A DNA stretch of 33,371 bases from Eubacteriales bacterium (GTDB lineage: Bacteria; Bacillota; Clostridia; Lachnospirales; Lachnospiraceae). A model generated the notes under the pieces. That model was not told the DNA's origin, searched no databases, and saw only the letters and a program-made list of their open reading frames with translations. The translations under genes were made by a program, and so were the position numbers. The stretch spans positions 1-33,371 of the forward strand of contig JAUNHB010000014.1 in assembly GCA_030524125.1 (NCBI GenBank). Direction: 5' to 3'. Below, one piece after another: positions 1-8,564 of the stretch. Every line of letters begins with the position of its first letter. The stretch's first letter is position 1.

Positions 1-1384
1 CAACTTTAATATTTATAGTACTATCTGGTGACTTGTGGGACAAAAGCACGATACTCTCCACATGCCCTCCCTGCGGAAACATATCGCACGCCTTCACCTT
101 CCGCACCTCATACCCTCGTTCGCCCAGCCACTTCACGTCCCGCGCCAGCGTGGCGGAGTCGCAGCTCACGTAGACGATCCGGCCGGGCTGCATATTGACC
201 ATGGTCTCGAGGGCGGCGGGATCACATCCTTTGCGGGGCGGGTCTACGACGATAACGTCCGCGCGGATCCCCTCTGTACGGTATTTCTCAGGGAGGACCT
301 CCTCCGCCTTCCCGACAAAAAATTCGACGTTCGTGATGCCGTTTAAAGCCGCGTTCGCCCTCGCGTCCTCGATGGCTTCCGGAACGATCTCCACACCGTA
401 CACCTTTCCTGCCTTCTGGGCCAGGAAGAGGGAGATCGTTCCGATGCCGCAGTAGAGGTCCCAGACTGTCTCATCGCCCTTCAGATCCGCGTATTCCAGC
501 GCAGTTTCGTACAGCTTCCGGGTCTGCACCGGGTTCACCTGATAGAAGGAGCGCGGCGAGATCCGGTAGCGGACGCTGCCGATGTAGTCGGTGATGCAGG
601 GCTGTCCCCAGAGCGGGATGGTCTCGCCGCCCATGATCACATTCGTATTTTTCAGATTGACATTGATAGAAATGCTGGTCATCCCCGGAATTTCCCGGAG
701 GGAGGCGGTCAAAATGTCGATCTTTGGCATGGTACGGCCGTTCAGGACGAGGCAGACCATGATCTCCTCGGTAGCGAAGCCTTTGCGGATCATGGCGTGA
801 CGCACCAGCCCGCGGCCGGTCTGCTCGTCGTAGGCCGGGATCCCGAAGCGCTTCATATGATGCAGTATTTTTTCCAGAATCGGTCGGTTCTCCTCCACGC
901 CCAGCCAGCATTCGGTCGTCGGGATGATCCTGTGGGAACGGGCGGCGTAGAAGCCGGTCACCGGATTGCCCTCCTTGTCCGTGCCGAACGGAAACTGCGC
1001 CTTGTTCCGGTAACGCCACGGATCCTCCATACCGATGATCTCCGGCACAGGCAGGTCGGTCAGTCCGCCGATCCGGGTCAGATGATTCCAGACCTTTCCC
1101 GCCTTGTAGGCCAGCTGCGCCTCGTACTTCATGGCCTGCAACTGGCAGCCGCCGCACTGGCGCGCGAACGGACAGCGCGGCTCGCAGCGCATGGGCGACG
1201 GCTCCAGCACCCGCATCAACCGGGCATAGCCGTAGGTTTTTTTCAGCTTCATGATCTTGGCCTCAACGCGATCGCCCACCACGGCGTCCTTGACAAAAAA
1301 CGCCATTCCGTCGGCTCTGCCGACGCCTTCCCCGTCCGCTCCCAGATCTTCTATCGTCAATTCGATCAAATCGTCTTTCTTCAT
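1..1384 (-). CDS. rlmD: 23S rRNA (uracil-5-)-methyltransferase RlmD/RumA (3' end outside window)
   Basis: This enzyme methylates C5 of a uridine in 23S rRNA using S-adenosylmethionine. The reading frame starts at ATG 1384, behind GGGAGA, and stays open to the window edge (461 full codons). The N-terminus (about residues 1-60) fits a TRAM RNA-binding domain. Four cysteines (71, 77, 80 and 159) have the C-x5-C-x2-C...C pattern of the RumA [4Fe-4S] cluster. The SAM-binding loop DLYCGIGT lies near residue 309, DPPRKG follows, and the catalytic cysteine sits in YVSCD (about residue 408). The usual family end, a VESIVLLS-like string, is passed and the frame continues as SPDSTINIKV into the edge, so a C-terminal extension is likely. 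RlmD and RlmCD of Firmicutes cannot be separated from sequence alone, so the target base is uncertain. The family is certain. Confidence 0.95.
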   Translation of the reverse strand, partial: MKKDDLIELTIEDLGADGEGVGRADGMAFFVKDAVVGDRVEAKIMKLKKTYGYARLMRVLEPSPMRCEPRCPFARQCGGCQLQAMKYEAQLAYKAGKVWNHLTRIGGLTDLPVPEIIGMEDPWRYRNKAQFPFGTDKEGNPVTGFYAARSHRIIPTTECWLGVEENRPILEKILHHMKRFGIPAYDEQTGRGLVRHAMIRKGFATEEIMVCLVLNGRTMPKIDILTASLREIPGMTSISINVNLKNTNVIMGGETIPLWGQPCITDYIGSVRYRISPRSFYQVNPVQTRKLYETALEYADLKGDETVWDLYCGIGTISLFLAQKAGKVYGVEIVPEAIEDARANAALNGITNVEFFVGKAEEVLPEKYRTEGIRADVIVVDPPRKGCDPAALETMVNMQPGRIVYVSCDSATLARDVKWLGERGYEVRKVKACDMFPQGGHVESIVLLSHKSPDSTINIKV

Positions 1385-1486
1385 TCTCTGTCTCCCATCT
1401 GTTTGTGATGCCGTTCCGAGTCACATCGCTCACGCCGGAGCTTTAAGCGCAGACTCTTCTGTCCGCTTGCTTTTTTGCTTTCTTTT

Positions 1487-1515
1487 ATTATATGATAATT
1501 TCAGAAAAATCGAAA
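1487..1515 (-). promoter_or_regulatory. Possible sigma-A promoter of rlmD
   Basis: On the minus strand a perfect TATAAT (1492-1487) lies about 100 bases upstream of the rlmD start. The hexamer 17 bp further upstream is TTTCGA (1515-1510), a poor -35 match of 3/6. The region is AT-rich compared with its surroundings. The -10 is convincing. The -35 is not. Confidence 0.4.
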
Positions 1516-1523
1516 TACCCCAA

Positions 1524-1606
1524 TGCGCCAGCTTATGAACAAAGACAGCCGCGCAGCGGCGGAGAACGCGGCAGCGCGGATTTGCGAATGGCGCGGGCTG
1601 AACAGT
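1524..1606 (-). repeat. Intergenic structured repeat, copy A (inverted orientation)
   Basis: The reverse complement of this stretch matches the first half of the copy at 16107 almost base for base: GTTCAGCCCGCGCCATTCGC, then a C/G-rich module, then TTCATAAGCTGGCGC. It fills much of the 314-base gap between rlmD and the sigma factor gene. The rest of the gap holds the probable promoters of those two genes. No credible gene was seen in the gap. The hairpin module found in the second half of the full unit is absent here. Confidence 0.8.
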
Positions 1607-1652
1607 AATCCATATTTTTTCTTCCGCGCAAATAAAAATCCCCCGCCGAAGA

Positions 1653-1662
1653 GTCTAATAAG
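1653..1662 (+). promoter_or_regulatory. Possible ECF-type -10 region for the sigma factor gene
   Basis: GTCTAATAAG lies 36 bases before the GTG start of the ECF sigma gene and resembles the CGTC-type -10 of autoregulated ECF promoters. No clear AAC-type -35 was found 16 bp upstream, so this is tentative. Confidence 0.3.
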
Positions 1663-1698
1663 TACAAAAGGAAATTTCCGACGAAAGGAGGAACGCCT

Positions 1699-2169
1699 GT
1701 GAACGCCGACGAATTTGCTGTACGGGTGGAAACGATCCGAAACAGACTGTACCGGACCGCTCTGCTCTATCTGGGCAGCGAGTCCATGGCCTGCGACGCG
1801 CTGGACGAAGCGGTCTACAAGGCCCTGAAAAATTACAAACGCCTGCGTCAGCCGGAATATTTTGACACATGGATCACCCGGATCCTGATCAACGAATGCC
1901 ACAACGAGAGAAAACGGCAGCGCCGGTTCCGGCCTATGGAGGAGGCTCCGGAGTTGTCGTCCGAGGATTACGACCGGCTTCCTCTGAAGGAAGCGATCCG
2001 GAAGCTTCCAAAGGAGCTGAAGGACGTGGTGATCCTCCGGTATTTTTCCGGATACACGCTGGCCGAGACCGCACAGGCGCTGGAGATCCCGCAGGGAACC
2101 GCGGCCACGCGGCAGCGGCGGGCGCTGACGCTGCTCCGTCTGGAGCTTGGAGAGGAGGGATCGAAATGA
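1699..2169 (+). CDS. ECF-family RNA polymerase sigma factor
   Basis: This is a 156-residue sigma-70 family protein of the short extracytoplasmic-function type. It would direct RNA polymerase to a small set of promoters in response to an envelope signal. Region 2 spans about residues 10-80 (the RNRLYRTALLYLGS helix, then the YFDTWITRILINECHNERK segment). Region 4 spans about 100-150, with LPKELKDVVILRYFSGYTLAE followed by the helix-turn-helix IPQGTAATRQRRAL. The GTG start is set by AAAGGAGG at 1684-1691. The stop codon overlaps the ATG of the next gene by four bases (ATGA), implying translational coupling to the DUF4179 protein, its likely anti-sigma factor. The activating stimulus cannot be read from the sequence. 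Confidence 0.92.
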   Translation: MNADEFAVRVETIRNRLYRTALLYLGSESMACDALDEAVYKALKNYKRLRQPEYFDTWITRILINECHNERKRQRRFRPMEEAPELSSEDYDRLPLKEAIRKLPKELKDVVILRYFSGYTLAETAQALEIPQGTAATRQRRALTLLRLELGEEGSK

Positions 2170-3626
2170 CGCGCATGGAAGAATATCAGGAGCTTTTGCA
2201 GGAGCTGGAGACGCCGTCCGACGCCTCTATGGGAACGCTCGGGCGGGCAGAAAAAAGGCTTCAGAAGCGCCGCAGGATCCTCCGTCCGGCGGCTGGTCTG
2301 GCCGCCTGCTTCGCCCTCTTTGTCCTGCTGGTCAATTTCTGTACGCCGGTGGCCTACGCCTGCGAGCAGATCCCCGGACTTCGCCAGCTTGCCCGCGCCG
2401 TGACCTTTTCCCGGTCTCTTACGGACGCGGTGGACAACGACTATGTGCAGCCCCTGCATCTGTGGCAGAAGGACGGGGACGTGGTCGCCATCGTGGAATA
2501 TCTGATCGTGGATCAAAAGCAGGTCAACGTATTTTACCGGCTGGACTCCGACGTCCATGAGCGGCTGGCTGCAGATCCGCAGGTGCGCGGAGCCGACGGC
2601 GGTTCTCCGCCCCCCTGCTCATGGTCCCTCAACCAGTTCGACGTGAAAAACGGCGAGCTTCAGAGTCTGACCATCGACTTCATCGACGAGGACGTGCCCG
2701 ATGCGCTCCGGCTCCGGCTGGATGTGTACGACAACGCACCGGCTGACAGCAACGTAGGCGATGCCGGAAACGCCGACAGCCGCGTCCCGGATGCGGACAT
2801 CGGAGCGGATGCCTCCGCAGATGACAACGCAGGTGAAGCCGACGTCTCCCGCGTTTCCGCCGAAGACGCGCTTCTCGAGAGCTACGCCTCGACGCCGGAC
2901 TATATCGCCCGCTTCGACTTCCTTCTGGAGTTCGACCCGGAATTTACGTCCTCCGGCCGCACGGTTCCGGTAGATCAGACCGTGACGCTGGACGGACAGT
3001 CCGTCACGCTGACGGACATCAACATTTACCCGACACACCTGCGTCTGAACGTGGAAGCGGACGAGGACAACACAAAATGGCTGAAGCGTCTGGACTTTTA
3101 CATCGAGATGGATTATGGGATGCGCTTCGATCCTGTGAACGAAGGCATCACCGCCACCAGCTCCTCCGACCTGCCCATGATGACGTCCTACCGGGCGGAC
3201 AGCTCCTATTTCTACAAGGCGAAGCATCTGAAGGTCGTGATCACCGGAGCCGAGTGGCTCGACAAGGATATGGAGCGGGTGCGCGTCGATCTGGCTTCGC
3301 AGACCGCCGGGCGGCTTCCCGACGGCGTGGAGCTTGCGGAGGCGACCCGGAAGGACGGAAGCTGGATCCTGAAGTTTCGCGCGCGCAGCCGACGGAAATC
3401 CTTCTTCCATCAGCTTTTCGCCGCCCCCTACTATGATCCGGACGGCCGGGAGTATTCTCTCGATTCGTGGCAGAACGGACTGGGAGACTCGGATACGGAG
3501 GAGGAGTCCGGCTTCTTCTACACTTCCTTCGCGCTGAAGGACTACCCCTATGACGAAGTGTGGCTGTCCCCGCAGTACACAGCCGAGTGGACCGCGCCGG
3601 AGCCCCTCGTCGTCGAGATACAGTAG
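2166..3626 (+). CDS. DUF4179-type membrane protein, probable anti-sigma factor
   Basis: This 486-residue protein is probably the membrane partner that holds the upstream ECF sigma factor inactive. It has a short cytoplasmic head (about 1-38, ending in KRLQKRRR), one membrane helix (about 41-63), and then the IPGLRQLARAV element typical of DUF4179 proteins. A large extracytoplasmic, beta-rich region follows, with repeated short stretches such as DVVAIVEYLIVDQKQVNVFY. An Asp/Ala/Asn-rich, low-complexity segment lies at about residues 189-228. The start at 2166 overlaps the sigma stop. The longer in-frame reading that begins at 1869 lies inside the sigma gene and was rejected. The anti-sigma role is inferred from gene pairing and topology. 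No classical zinc-binding anti-sigma motif was seen. Confidence 0.85.
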   Translation: MTRMEEYQELLQELETPSDASMGTLGRAEKRLQKRRRILRPAAGLAACFALFVLLVNFCTPVAYACEQIPGLRQLARAVTFSRSLTDAVDNDYVQPLHLWQKDGDVVAIVEYLIVDQKQVNVFYRLDSDVHERLAADPQVRGADGGSPPPCSWSLNQFDVKNGELQSLTIDFIDEDVPDALRLRLDVYDNAPADSNVGDAGNADSRVPDADIGADASADDNAGEADVSRVSAEDALLESYASTPDYIARFDFLLEFDPEFTSSGRTVPVDQTVTLDGQSVTLTDINIYPTHLRLNVEADEDNTKWLKRLDFYIEMDYGMRFDPVNEGITATSSSDLPMMTSYRADSSYFYKAKHLKVVITGAEWLDKDMERVRVDLASQTAGRLPDGVELAEATRKDGSWILKFRARSRRKSFFHQLFAAPYYDPDGREYSLDSWQNGLGDSDTEEESGFFYTSFALKDYPYDEVWLSPQYTAEWTAPEPLVVEIQ

Positions 3627-3710
3627 AAAAGCCGGGGACCGCAGTCTCAGACCCGGCAGGCCCTGCCCCGCCGCGACTCCCCCGCATCCCCGGCAAGCTC
3701 CCGCACACCC

Positions 3711-3752
3711 AGAGGCCCCCACAGCCGGCGTCCGCCGGCCGCGGGGGCCTCT
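3711..3752. terminator. Hairpin terminator between convergent genes
   Basis: AGAGGCCCCC (3711-3720) pairs with GGGGGCCTCT (3743-3752), with a further inner CCGGC/GCCGG stem. It lies between the stops of the DUF4179 gene (+) and yhaM (-), so it could serve both. The T-rich stretch after it on the plus strand is interrupted. Confidence 0.7.
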
Positions 3753-3764
3753 CTCCTGTATCTC

Positions 3765-4709
3765 TTACTTTCCGGTCTTCCGGATATTCGATTCAAACAG
3801 ACGGTTATACCCGAGCCATCCCTGATTGTCCCCGGCCGCTCTCAGCGCCTCGATCATCGTCTCCAGATGGGCGTCGGTGTTGTCCGCGAAATTCAGCGCT
3901 ACCGCCTCCAGAAGCGCGGGCTTCTTGGGCGAGCCGTACTCCAGCTCTCCGTGGTGGGACAGGATGCAGTGCTTCAGCTCGTTGGCAAGCTTCTGCGGGA
4001 ATCCCGGGATCTGCCGGATCCGCTCTCCCACCAGCTCCGCTCCGATCATGATATGTCCCAATAGCTGTCCTTCATCCGTATAGTCGTTTTCCGGAAATGC
4101 GGACAGCTCGTACACCTTTCCGATGTCATGGCACATGGCCGCCGTGTAGAGCAGATCGGCGTTCAGCATCGGATAGGTGTGCACATAATAATCGCAAAGC
4201 TTCGTGACGCTCAGCGTGTGCTCCAGAAGCCCTCCCACAAAGCCGTGATGCACGCTCTTGGCCGCGCTGCTGAATTTGAACGCCCGGACAAACTCCGCGT
4301 CCTCCACAAACAGGCTCTTCAAGAGCTTCGACAGGTACGGATTGGCCACCCGGCCCGCAAATCCCAGAAGCTCCCGGTACATCGTCTCGATGTCCTTGCT
4401 GCTGACCGGCAGATAGTCGGACGGATCGTACTCCCCCTCGCCCGCCTTTCTGGCCCGCTTCACGTTGAGCTGCACCTGCCCCTGGAACATGGTCACATCC
4501 GCCATGATGTCCACATACTCCAGACTTTCAAAATGATCGATCCCGTGGGAATTGGGATCCCAGATCTTGGCGTCCACCGTGCCGGTCTTGTCCTGAAAAA
4601 TCAGGTTTTCATAAGGCTTTCCGGCCTTGGTCAGAGCGCTCTGCCTGCTCTTGCACAGATAGATCCCGGCGATCCGGTCGCCTTCTCTGAAGCTCTCAAT
4701 GTATTTCAT
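3765..4709 (-). CDS. yhaM: 3'-5' exoribonuclease YhaM family protein
   Basis: This 314-residue protein has the same length as Bacillus subtilis YhaM, a 3'-5' exonuclease acting in RNA turnover. The N-terminal third (about 10-95) fits an OB-fold nucleic-acid-binding domain (FREGDRIAGIYLC, then LIFQDKTGTVDAKIWD). The HD phosphohydrolase domain follows, with His154-His155, His164, the metal-binding His194-Asp195 in MCHDIGKV, and a later ILSHHGELE. The ATG at 4709 is preceded by GGAGAGAAG and begins the conserved MKYIESFREGD. Upstream in-frame starts would run into the neighbouring gene and were rejected. The gene starts 17 bases after the stop of the HtrA-like gene, so the two are probably co-transcribed. 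The family is sure. The exact substrate is not. Confidence 0.92.
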   Translation of the reverse strand: MKYIESFREGDRIAGIYLCKSRQSALTKAGKPYENLIFQDKTGTVDAKIWDPNSHGIDHFESLEYVDIMADVTMFQGQVQLNVKRARKAGEGEYDPSDYLPVSSKDIETMYRELLGFAGRVANPYLSKLLKSLFVEDAEFVRAFKFSSAAKSVHHGFVGGLLEHTLSVTKLCDYYVHTYPMLNADLLYTAAMCHDIGKVYELSAFPENDYTDEGQLLGHIMIGAELVGERIRQIPGFPQKLANELKHCILSHHGELEYGSPKKPALLEAVALNFADNTDAHLETMIEALRAAGDNQGWLGYNRLFESNIRKTGK

Positions 4710-4726
4710 TCTCTTCTCTCCACTCT

Positions 4727-5977
4727 CTATTCCAGTATTTTCAATGTGACGGACAGTTCCAGCTCCTGATAGCCGTCCATTCCCGGCCTCTGGCAGATCA
4801 CGTCGATAGACTGCCCGTTGGAGCATTTCAGCAGGATCGACATCATATCCTTCAGGTTCGTCACGGTCTGTCCGCTCATGGACGTGATGATGTCGCCCGG
4901 CTGGATCCCCGCCTCGATCGCCGGAGAGTCAAGCGTCACCTGGGACACATAGACCCCGACCGGGATCTCTTCCCTCTCCGAGATGGCCGTCGTCACATCC
5001 GCGCCCACGATCCCCATGTACACAATGTCCTGATTGTTGGACAGATGCTCGATCATGCTCTTCATATCCGAGATGCCGTACGCCTGGATCGTGCCGTTCT
5101 GGCCGCTGACCTCACATTTGGACTGGATCAGCCCTATGATCCTTCCGTCCCAGTCCACCAGCACGCCGCTGCCGCCGCTTCCCTCCAGGATATCCGTCGT
5201 CAGCACGTTGTAGGCGCTGTCGTAGAGCGCCGCCGTCTGGGATACGGACGTCAGATTGCCGAACAGGATCGAACCGCTCCCCAGCGGATTTCCCACGGCG
5301 ATCACCGGCTCTCCGCTGCGCAGAGATTTGGAGGAGCCAAGCTGCGCGTCTGTTACGATCTCCCTCGTGCTCTCCGACACGTCGCTTAAGTTTACGCTCA
5401 CAATGGCCAGCCCGGTGTTCGCATCGTATTTTTTCAGCGACGCTGCCGCCGTCGTGCGGTCAAAAAAAGTCACCATCAGCTCGCCGTCCCGGACCTCCTC
5501 ATATTCCGTAAGGAGCAGAAGCTCCAGCCCGTTGTCGCCGATCACCAGACCCGCGGCCGAGCGCTGACTGGTCAGCGTCCCGTCGAACCAGTCCGTGTCC
5601 GTCGTCAGCGCAGAGATCGTCGCCATGCTCTTCTCCGTCTGCGTCCCGATCTGCATGAGCTGCTGGTAGAGCTTTTTATAGTCCTCCAGCTCCATGCTCA
5701 CCGTCTCCGTGATATAGACGGTCGCGTCCTCCTCTGTCTCCTCCTGCTCTTCCTCCTCGGGGATCTCGATGGGCTGGATCTCCTGCTTTTCCGCCTGACG
5801 ATCCAGATGCGGCAGGGCTGCGGCCCAGATCAGAAGCGCGGTCCCCCCGAAGAGCGCGCCGAAGCAGACCGACCGGAGCGCCTTTCTCACCAGCGGATTC
5901 TGGTAGACCGGCCTCTGCTTGATCTTTTCCTGCATAAATGAAAAACCGTTGCTCTTATCCTTCTCTTCTTCTCCCAT
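4727..5977 (-). CDS. HtrA-like (S1C) membrane protein with PDZ domain, probably catalytically defective
   Basis: This 416-residue protein has a short cytoplasmic tail, one membrane helix (about 35-56), a Glu-rich linker (about 74-84), a trypsin-like domain (about 135-305) and a C-terminal PDZ domain (about 320-412, with SPAIEAGIQPGDIITSMSG). The fold follows HtrA/DegP proteases, which degrade or sense misfolded envelope proteins. The catalytic triad is broken. The TNxH position reads LTEYEEV, with Glu160 where His should be. The D-L-A position reads TGLAIV, with Gly189 where Asp should be. A serine is kept in the GGSG of residues 268-271. It may therefore act as a PDZ binding or scaffold protein. 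The start is set by GGAGG seven bases before ATG 5977. It is probably followed in the same transcript by yhaM. Confidence 0.88.
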   Translation of the reverse strand: MGEEEKDKSNGFSFMQEKIKQRPVYQNPLVRKALRSVCFGALFGGTALLIWAAALPHLDRQAEKQEIQPIEIPEEEEQEETEEDATVYITETVSMELEDYKKLYQQLMQIGTQTEKSMATISALTTDTDWFDGTLTSQRSAAGLVIGDNGLELLLLTEYEEVRDGELMVTFFDRTTAAASLKKYDANTGLAIVSVNLSDVSESTREIVTDAQLGSSKSLRSGEPVIAVGNPLGSGSILFGNLTSVSQTAALYDSAYNVLTTDILEGSGGSGVLVDWDGRIIGLIQSKCEVSGQNGTIQAYGISDMKSMIEHLSNNQDIVYMGIVGADVTTAISEREEIPVGVYVSQVTLDSPAIEAGIQPGDIITSMSGQTVTNLKDMMSILLKCSNGQSIDVICQRPGMDGYQELELSVTLKILE

Positions 5978-6019
5978 ATGTTCCTCCGTCGGGAAAACGT
6001 CTTTTGCCGAACTTCTACC

Positions 6020-6048
6020 ATTATACTATTTTTCCATTTCCGTGTCCA
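6020..6048 (-). promoter_or_regulatory. Sigma-A promoter of the HtrA-like gene and yhaM
   Basis: On the minus strand TGGACA (6048-6043) and a perfect TATAAT (6025-6020) are separated by exactly 17 bp. The expected transcript start is about 36 bases before the ATG at 5977. Confidence 0.8.
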
Positions 6049-6058
6049 TAAGTTCCGC

Positions 6059-6087
6059 TTTTCAATCGCCTTCAAATGGGGTAAAAT
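6059..6087 (+). promoter_or_regulatory. Probable sigma-A promoter of mutS2
   Basis: TTTTCA (6059-6064) and TAAAAT (6082-6087) are 17 bp apart, just downstream of the divergent promoter for the HtrA-like gene. The leader that follows contains a small hairpin (GCGGC-AAA-GCCGC type) at about 6123-6136. Confidence 0.5.
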
Positions 6088-6170
6088 GGTTAATAGACCA
6101 GAAAGCAAAACCGCGGGGCAACGGCGGCAAAGCCGCGTCCTGCCGTATAAAAAGAGAAAGAGAAACATCT

Positions 6171-8540
6171 ATGAATCAAAAAGCACTCCATACACTGGAA
6201 TTTGATAAGATCATCCATACATTGACCGGGTATGCAGCCTCCGCCGGAGCCAAAGAGCTCTGCCGGAACCTGACGCCCTCCGGACAGCTTGGCGAGGCGG
6301 AGCTTCGCCAGACCGAGACGGCCGACGCCCTCCGCCGGATCTGGCGGAAGGGCAGCCTGTCCTTCGGCGGCATCCGCGACATCCGCGGCTCCGTGAAGCG
6401 GCTGGAGATCGGCGCCGTCCTCGGCATGAGCGAGCTTCTGCAGATCATGTCTCTGCTGGAGACCGCCGGAAAGGTCCGGCGCTACGGAGAGCGGGACGAG
6501 GACGACGACGGGCGCGACTCGCTGGACGAATCCTTCGGGTTTCTGGATCCGGTCCCGTCGTTGGCCTCAGAGATCCGCCGGTGCATCCTCTCCGAGGAGG
6601 AGATGGCCGACGACGCCAGCGGCGCGCTCTCTCAGGTGCGCCGCTCCATGCGCCAGATGAACGACAAAGTGCACAGCACGCTCAACTCCATGGTCAACGG
6701 CTCCGCCCGGTCCTATCTGCAGGATCCGGTAGTCACCATGCGGGACGGACGATACTGTCTTCCCGTGAAGGCCGAGCACCGCAGTCACGTCCCCGGCATG
6801 ATCCACGACCAGAGCGCCACCGGCTCCACCCTGTTCATCGAGCCCATGGCCGTCATCAAACTGAACAACGATTTTAAAGAGCTGCTCCTGAAGGAACGGC
6901 AGGAAATCGAGAAGGTACTGGCCTCCCTGAGCGAAAAGGCCGCCACCGTCCTGGAGATCCTCTCGGAAAACTACGAGCTGCTGGTCCGTCTGGACTTTAT
7001 CTTTGCGCGGGCCATGCTGGCTAAGGATATGAAGGCCACGCGTCCCGTCCTGAACACCGAGCGGCGTCTTCTGATCAAGGACGGACGGCATCCTCTTCTG
7101 GATCCGGCGAAGGTCGTCCCCATCACTGTGCGGCTCGGACAGGATTTTGACCTGCTGATCGTCACCGGCCCCAACACCGGCGGAAAGACCGTCTCCCTGA
7201 AGACGGTCGGTCTTTTTACGCTCATGGGACAGGCCGGGCTCCACATCCCGGCTTTCGAGGGCTCTGAGCTGGCCGTCTTCGATCAGGTCTACGCCGACAT
7301 CGGAGACGAGCAGAGCATCGAGCAGAGTCTGAGTACCTTTTCGTCCCACATGACGTCCATCGTGTCCATCCTCAGGGAAGCGACCTCCGACTCCCTCGTT
7401 CTGTTCGACGAACTGGGAGCCGGAACGGACCCCACCGAGGGAGCCGCCCTGGCCGCTTCCATTCTCGATCACCTGCACAAGCAGGGCATCCGGACCATGG
7501 CCACCACCCATTACAGCGAGCTCAAGGTGTACGCGCTCTCCACCGAGGGCGTGGAAAACGCCTGCTGCGAGTTCGACGTGGAATCTCTGCGCCCCACCTA
7601 CCGACTGCTGATCGGGATCCCGGGCAAGAGCAACGCGTTCGCCATCTCGTCCCGTCTCGGTCTTGCAGAATTTCTGATCGAGGACGCCAAGGCGCGGATC
7701 AACGCGCAGGACGTCAGCTTTGAGGACATGATGGCCCAGCTTCAGGACAGCCGGGTGACTCTCTTAAAAGAGCAGGAGGAGATCGCGCGCTACAAGCAGG
7801 AGATCCGCACTCTGCGGGACGCGCTCCAGAAAAAGCAGGACCGCATCGACGAGCGCAGGGAAAAGATTTTGAGCGACGCTGCCGCGCAGGCCAGCGCCAT
7901 CCTTCAGGAAGCCAAGGACTACGCCGACGAGACCATGAAAAATTTCCATAAATTCGGCAAAGACCACATTTCCGTCAGGGAAATGGAGGCCGAACGCGCC
8001 CGGCTGCGCGAGCGGATCAAGTCCAACGACGCAAGATCCGCGAAAAAGCCCGCGCAGCCAAAGAAGAAGGTGCGCGCCGCCTCCCTGCATATCGGAGACC
8101 GGGTGAAGGTGCTGAGCCTCAATCTCGAAGGGACGGTCAGCACGCTGCCCAATCCCAGGGGCGATCTGTTCGTACAGATGGGGATCCTGCGTTCGCAGGT
8201 CAACATCAGCGATCTTGAATACATCGGCGAGGCGGAAAATCTCCAGAAAGGCAGCGTCAGCGGCACCGGAAAGCTGCGCATGTCAAAATCCGCCCTCGTG
8301 AGCACCGAGATCAACCTGATCGGCATGACTGTGGACGAGGCCGTGTCCCATCTGGACAAATATCTGGACGACGCTTATCTGGCCCACGTTCCCAGCGTCC
8401 GGATCGTGCACGGAAAAGGGACCGGAGCGCTGCGCAATGCCGTACATCAGCATCTCAAACGCTGCAAGCATGTGAAAACCTATCGTCTCGGAGCCTTCGG
8501 GGAGGGCGACGCAGGCGTGACCATCGCCGAATTTAAGTAG
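6171..8540 (+). CDS. mutS2: Endonuclease MutS2 (ribosome rescue/recombination factor)
   Basis: This 789-residue protein has the length and layout of MutS2, a MutS relative without the mismatch-recognition domain. In other bacteria it is linked to suppression of recombination and to splitting of collided ribosomes. The core and clamp region (about 1-310) is followed by the ATPase domain, with Walker A GPNTGGKT (333-340), Walker B LVLFDELGAG (Asp413-Glu414) and TTHYSELK. A charged coiled coil follows (about 515-620), then a KOW-like segment IGDRVKVL (about 641) and a C-terminal Smr domain (about 713-789) with HGKGTGALR at 747. The usual LDLRG at the start of Smr reads INLIG. ATG 6171 begins the conserved MNQKALHTLEFDKI. 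An 84-codon upstream in-frame extension was rejected because it crosses the promoter region. Confidence 0.96.
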   Translation: MNQKALHTLEFDKIIHTLTGYAASAGAKELCRNLTPSGQLGEAELRQTETADALRRIWRKGSLSFGGIRDIRGSVKRLEIGAVLGMSELLQIMSLLETAGKVRRYGERDEDDDGRDSLDESFGFLDPVPSLASEIRRCILSEEEMADDASGALSQVRRSMRQMNDKVHSTLNSMVNGSARSYLQDPVVTMRDGRYCLPVKAEHRSHVPGMIHDQSATGSTLFIEPMAVIKLNNDFKELLLKERQEIEKVLASLSEKAATVLEILSENYELLVRLDFIFARAMLAKDMKATRPVLNTERRLLIKDGRHPLLDPAKVVPITVRLGQDFDLLIVTGPNTGGKTVSLKTVGLFTLMGQAGLHIPAFEGSELAVFDQVYADIGDEQSIEQSLSTFSSHMTSIVSILREATSDSLVLFDELGAGTDPTEGAALAASILDHLHKQGIRTMATTHYSELKVYALSTEGVENACCEFDVESLRPTYRLLIGIPGKSNAFAISSRLGLAEFLIEDAKARINAQDVSFEDMMAQLQDSRVTLLKEQEEIARYKQEIRTLRDALQKKQDRIDERREKILSDAAAQASAILQEAKDYADETMKNFHKFGKDHISVREMEAERARLRERIKSNDARSAKKPAQPKKKVRAASLHIGDRVKVLSLNLEGTVSTLPNPRGDLFVQMGILRSQVNISDLEYIGEAENLQKGSVSGTGKLRMSKSALVSTEINLIGMTVDEAVSHLDKYLDDAYLAHVPSVRIVHGKGTGALRNAVHQHLKRCKHVKTYRLGAFGEGDAGVTIAEFK

Positions 8541-8564
8541 GCTCATAAAAGGAGATCCAACAGA

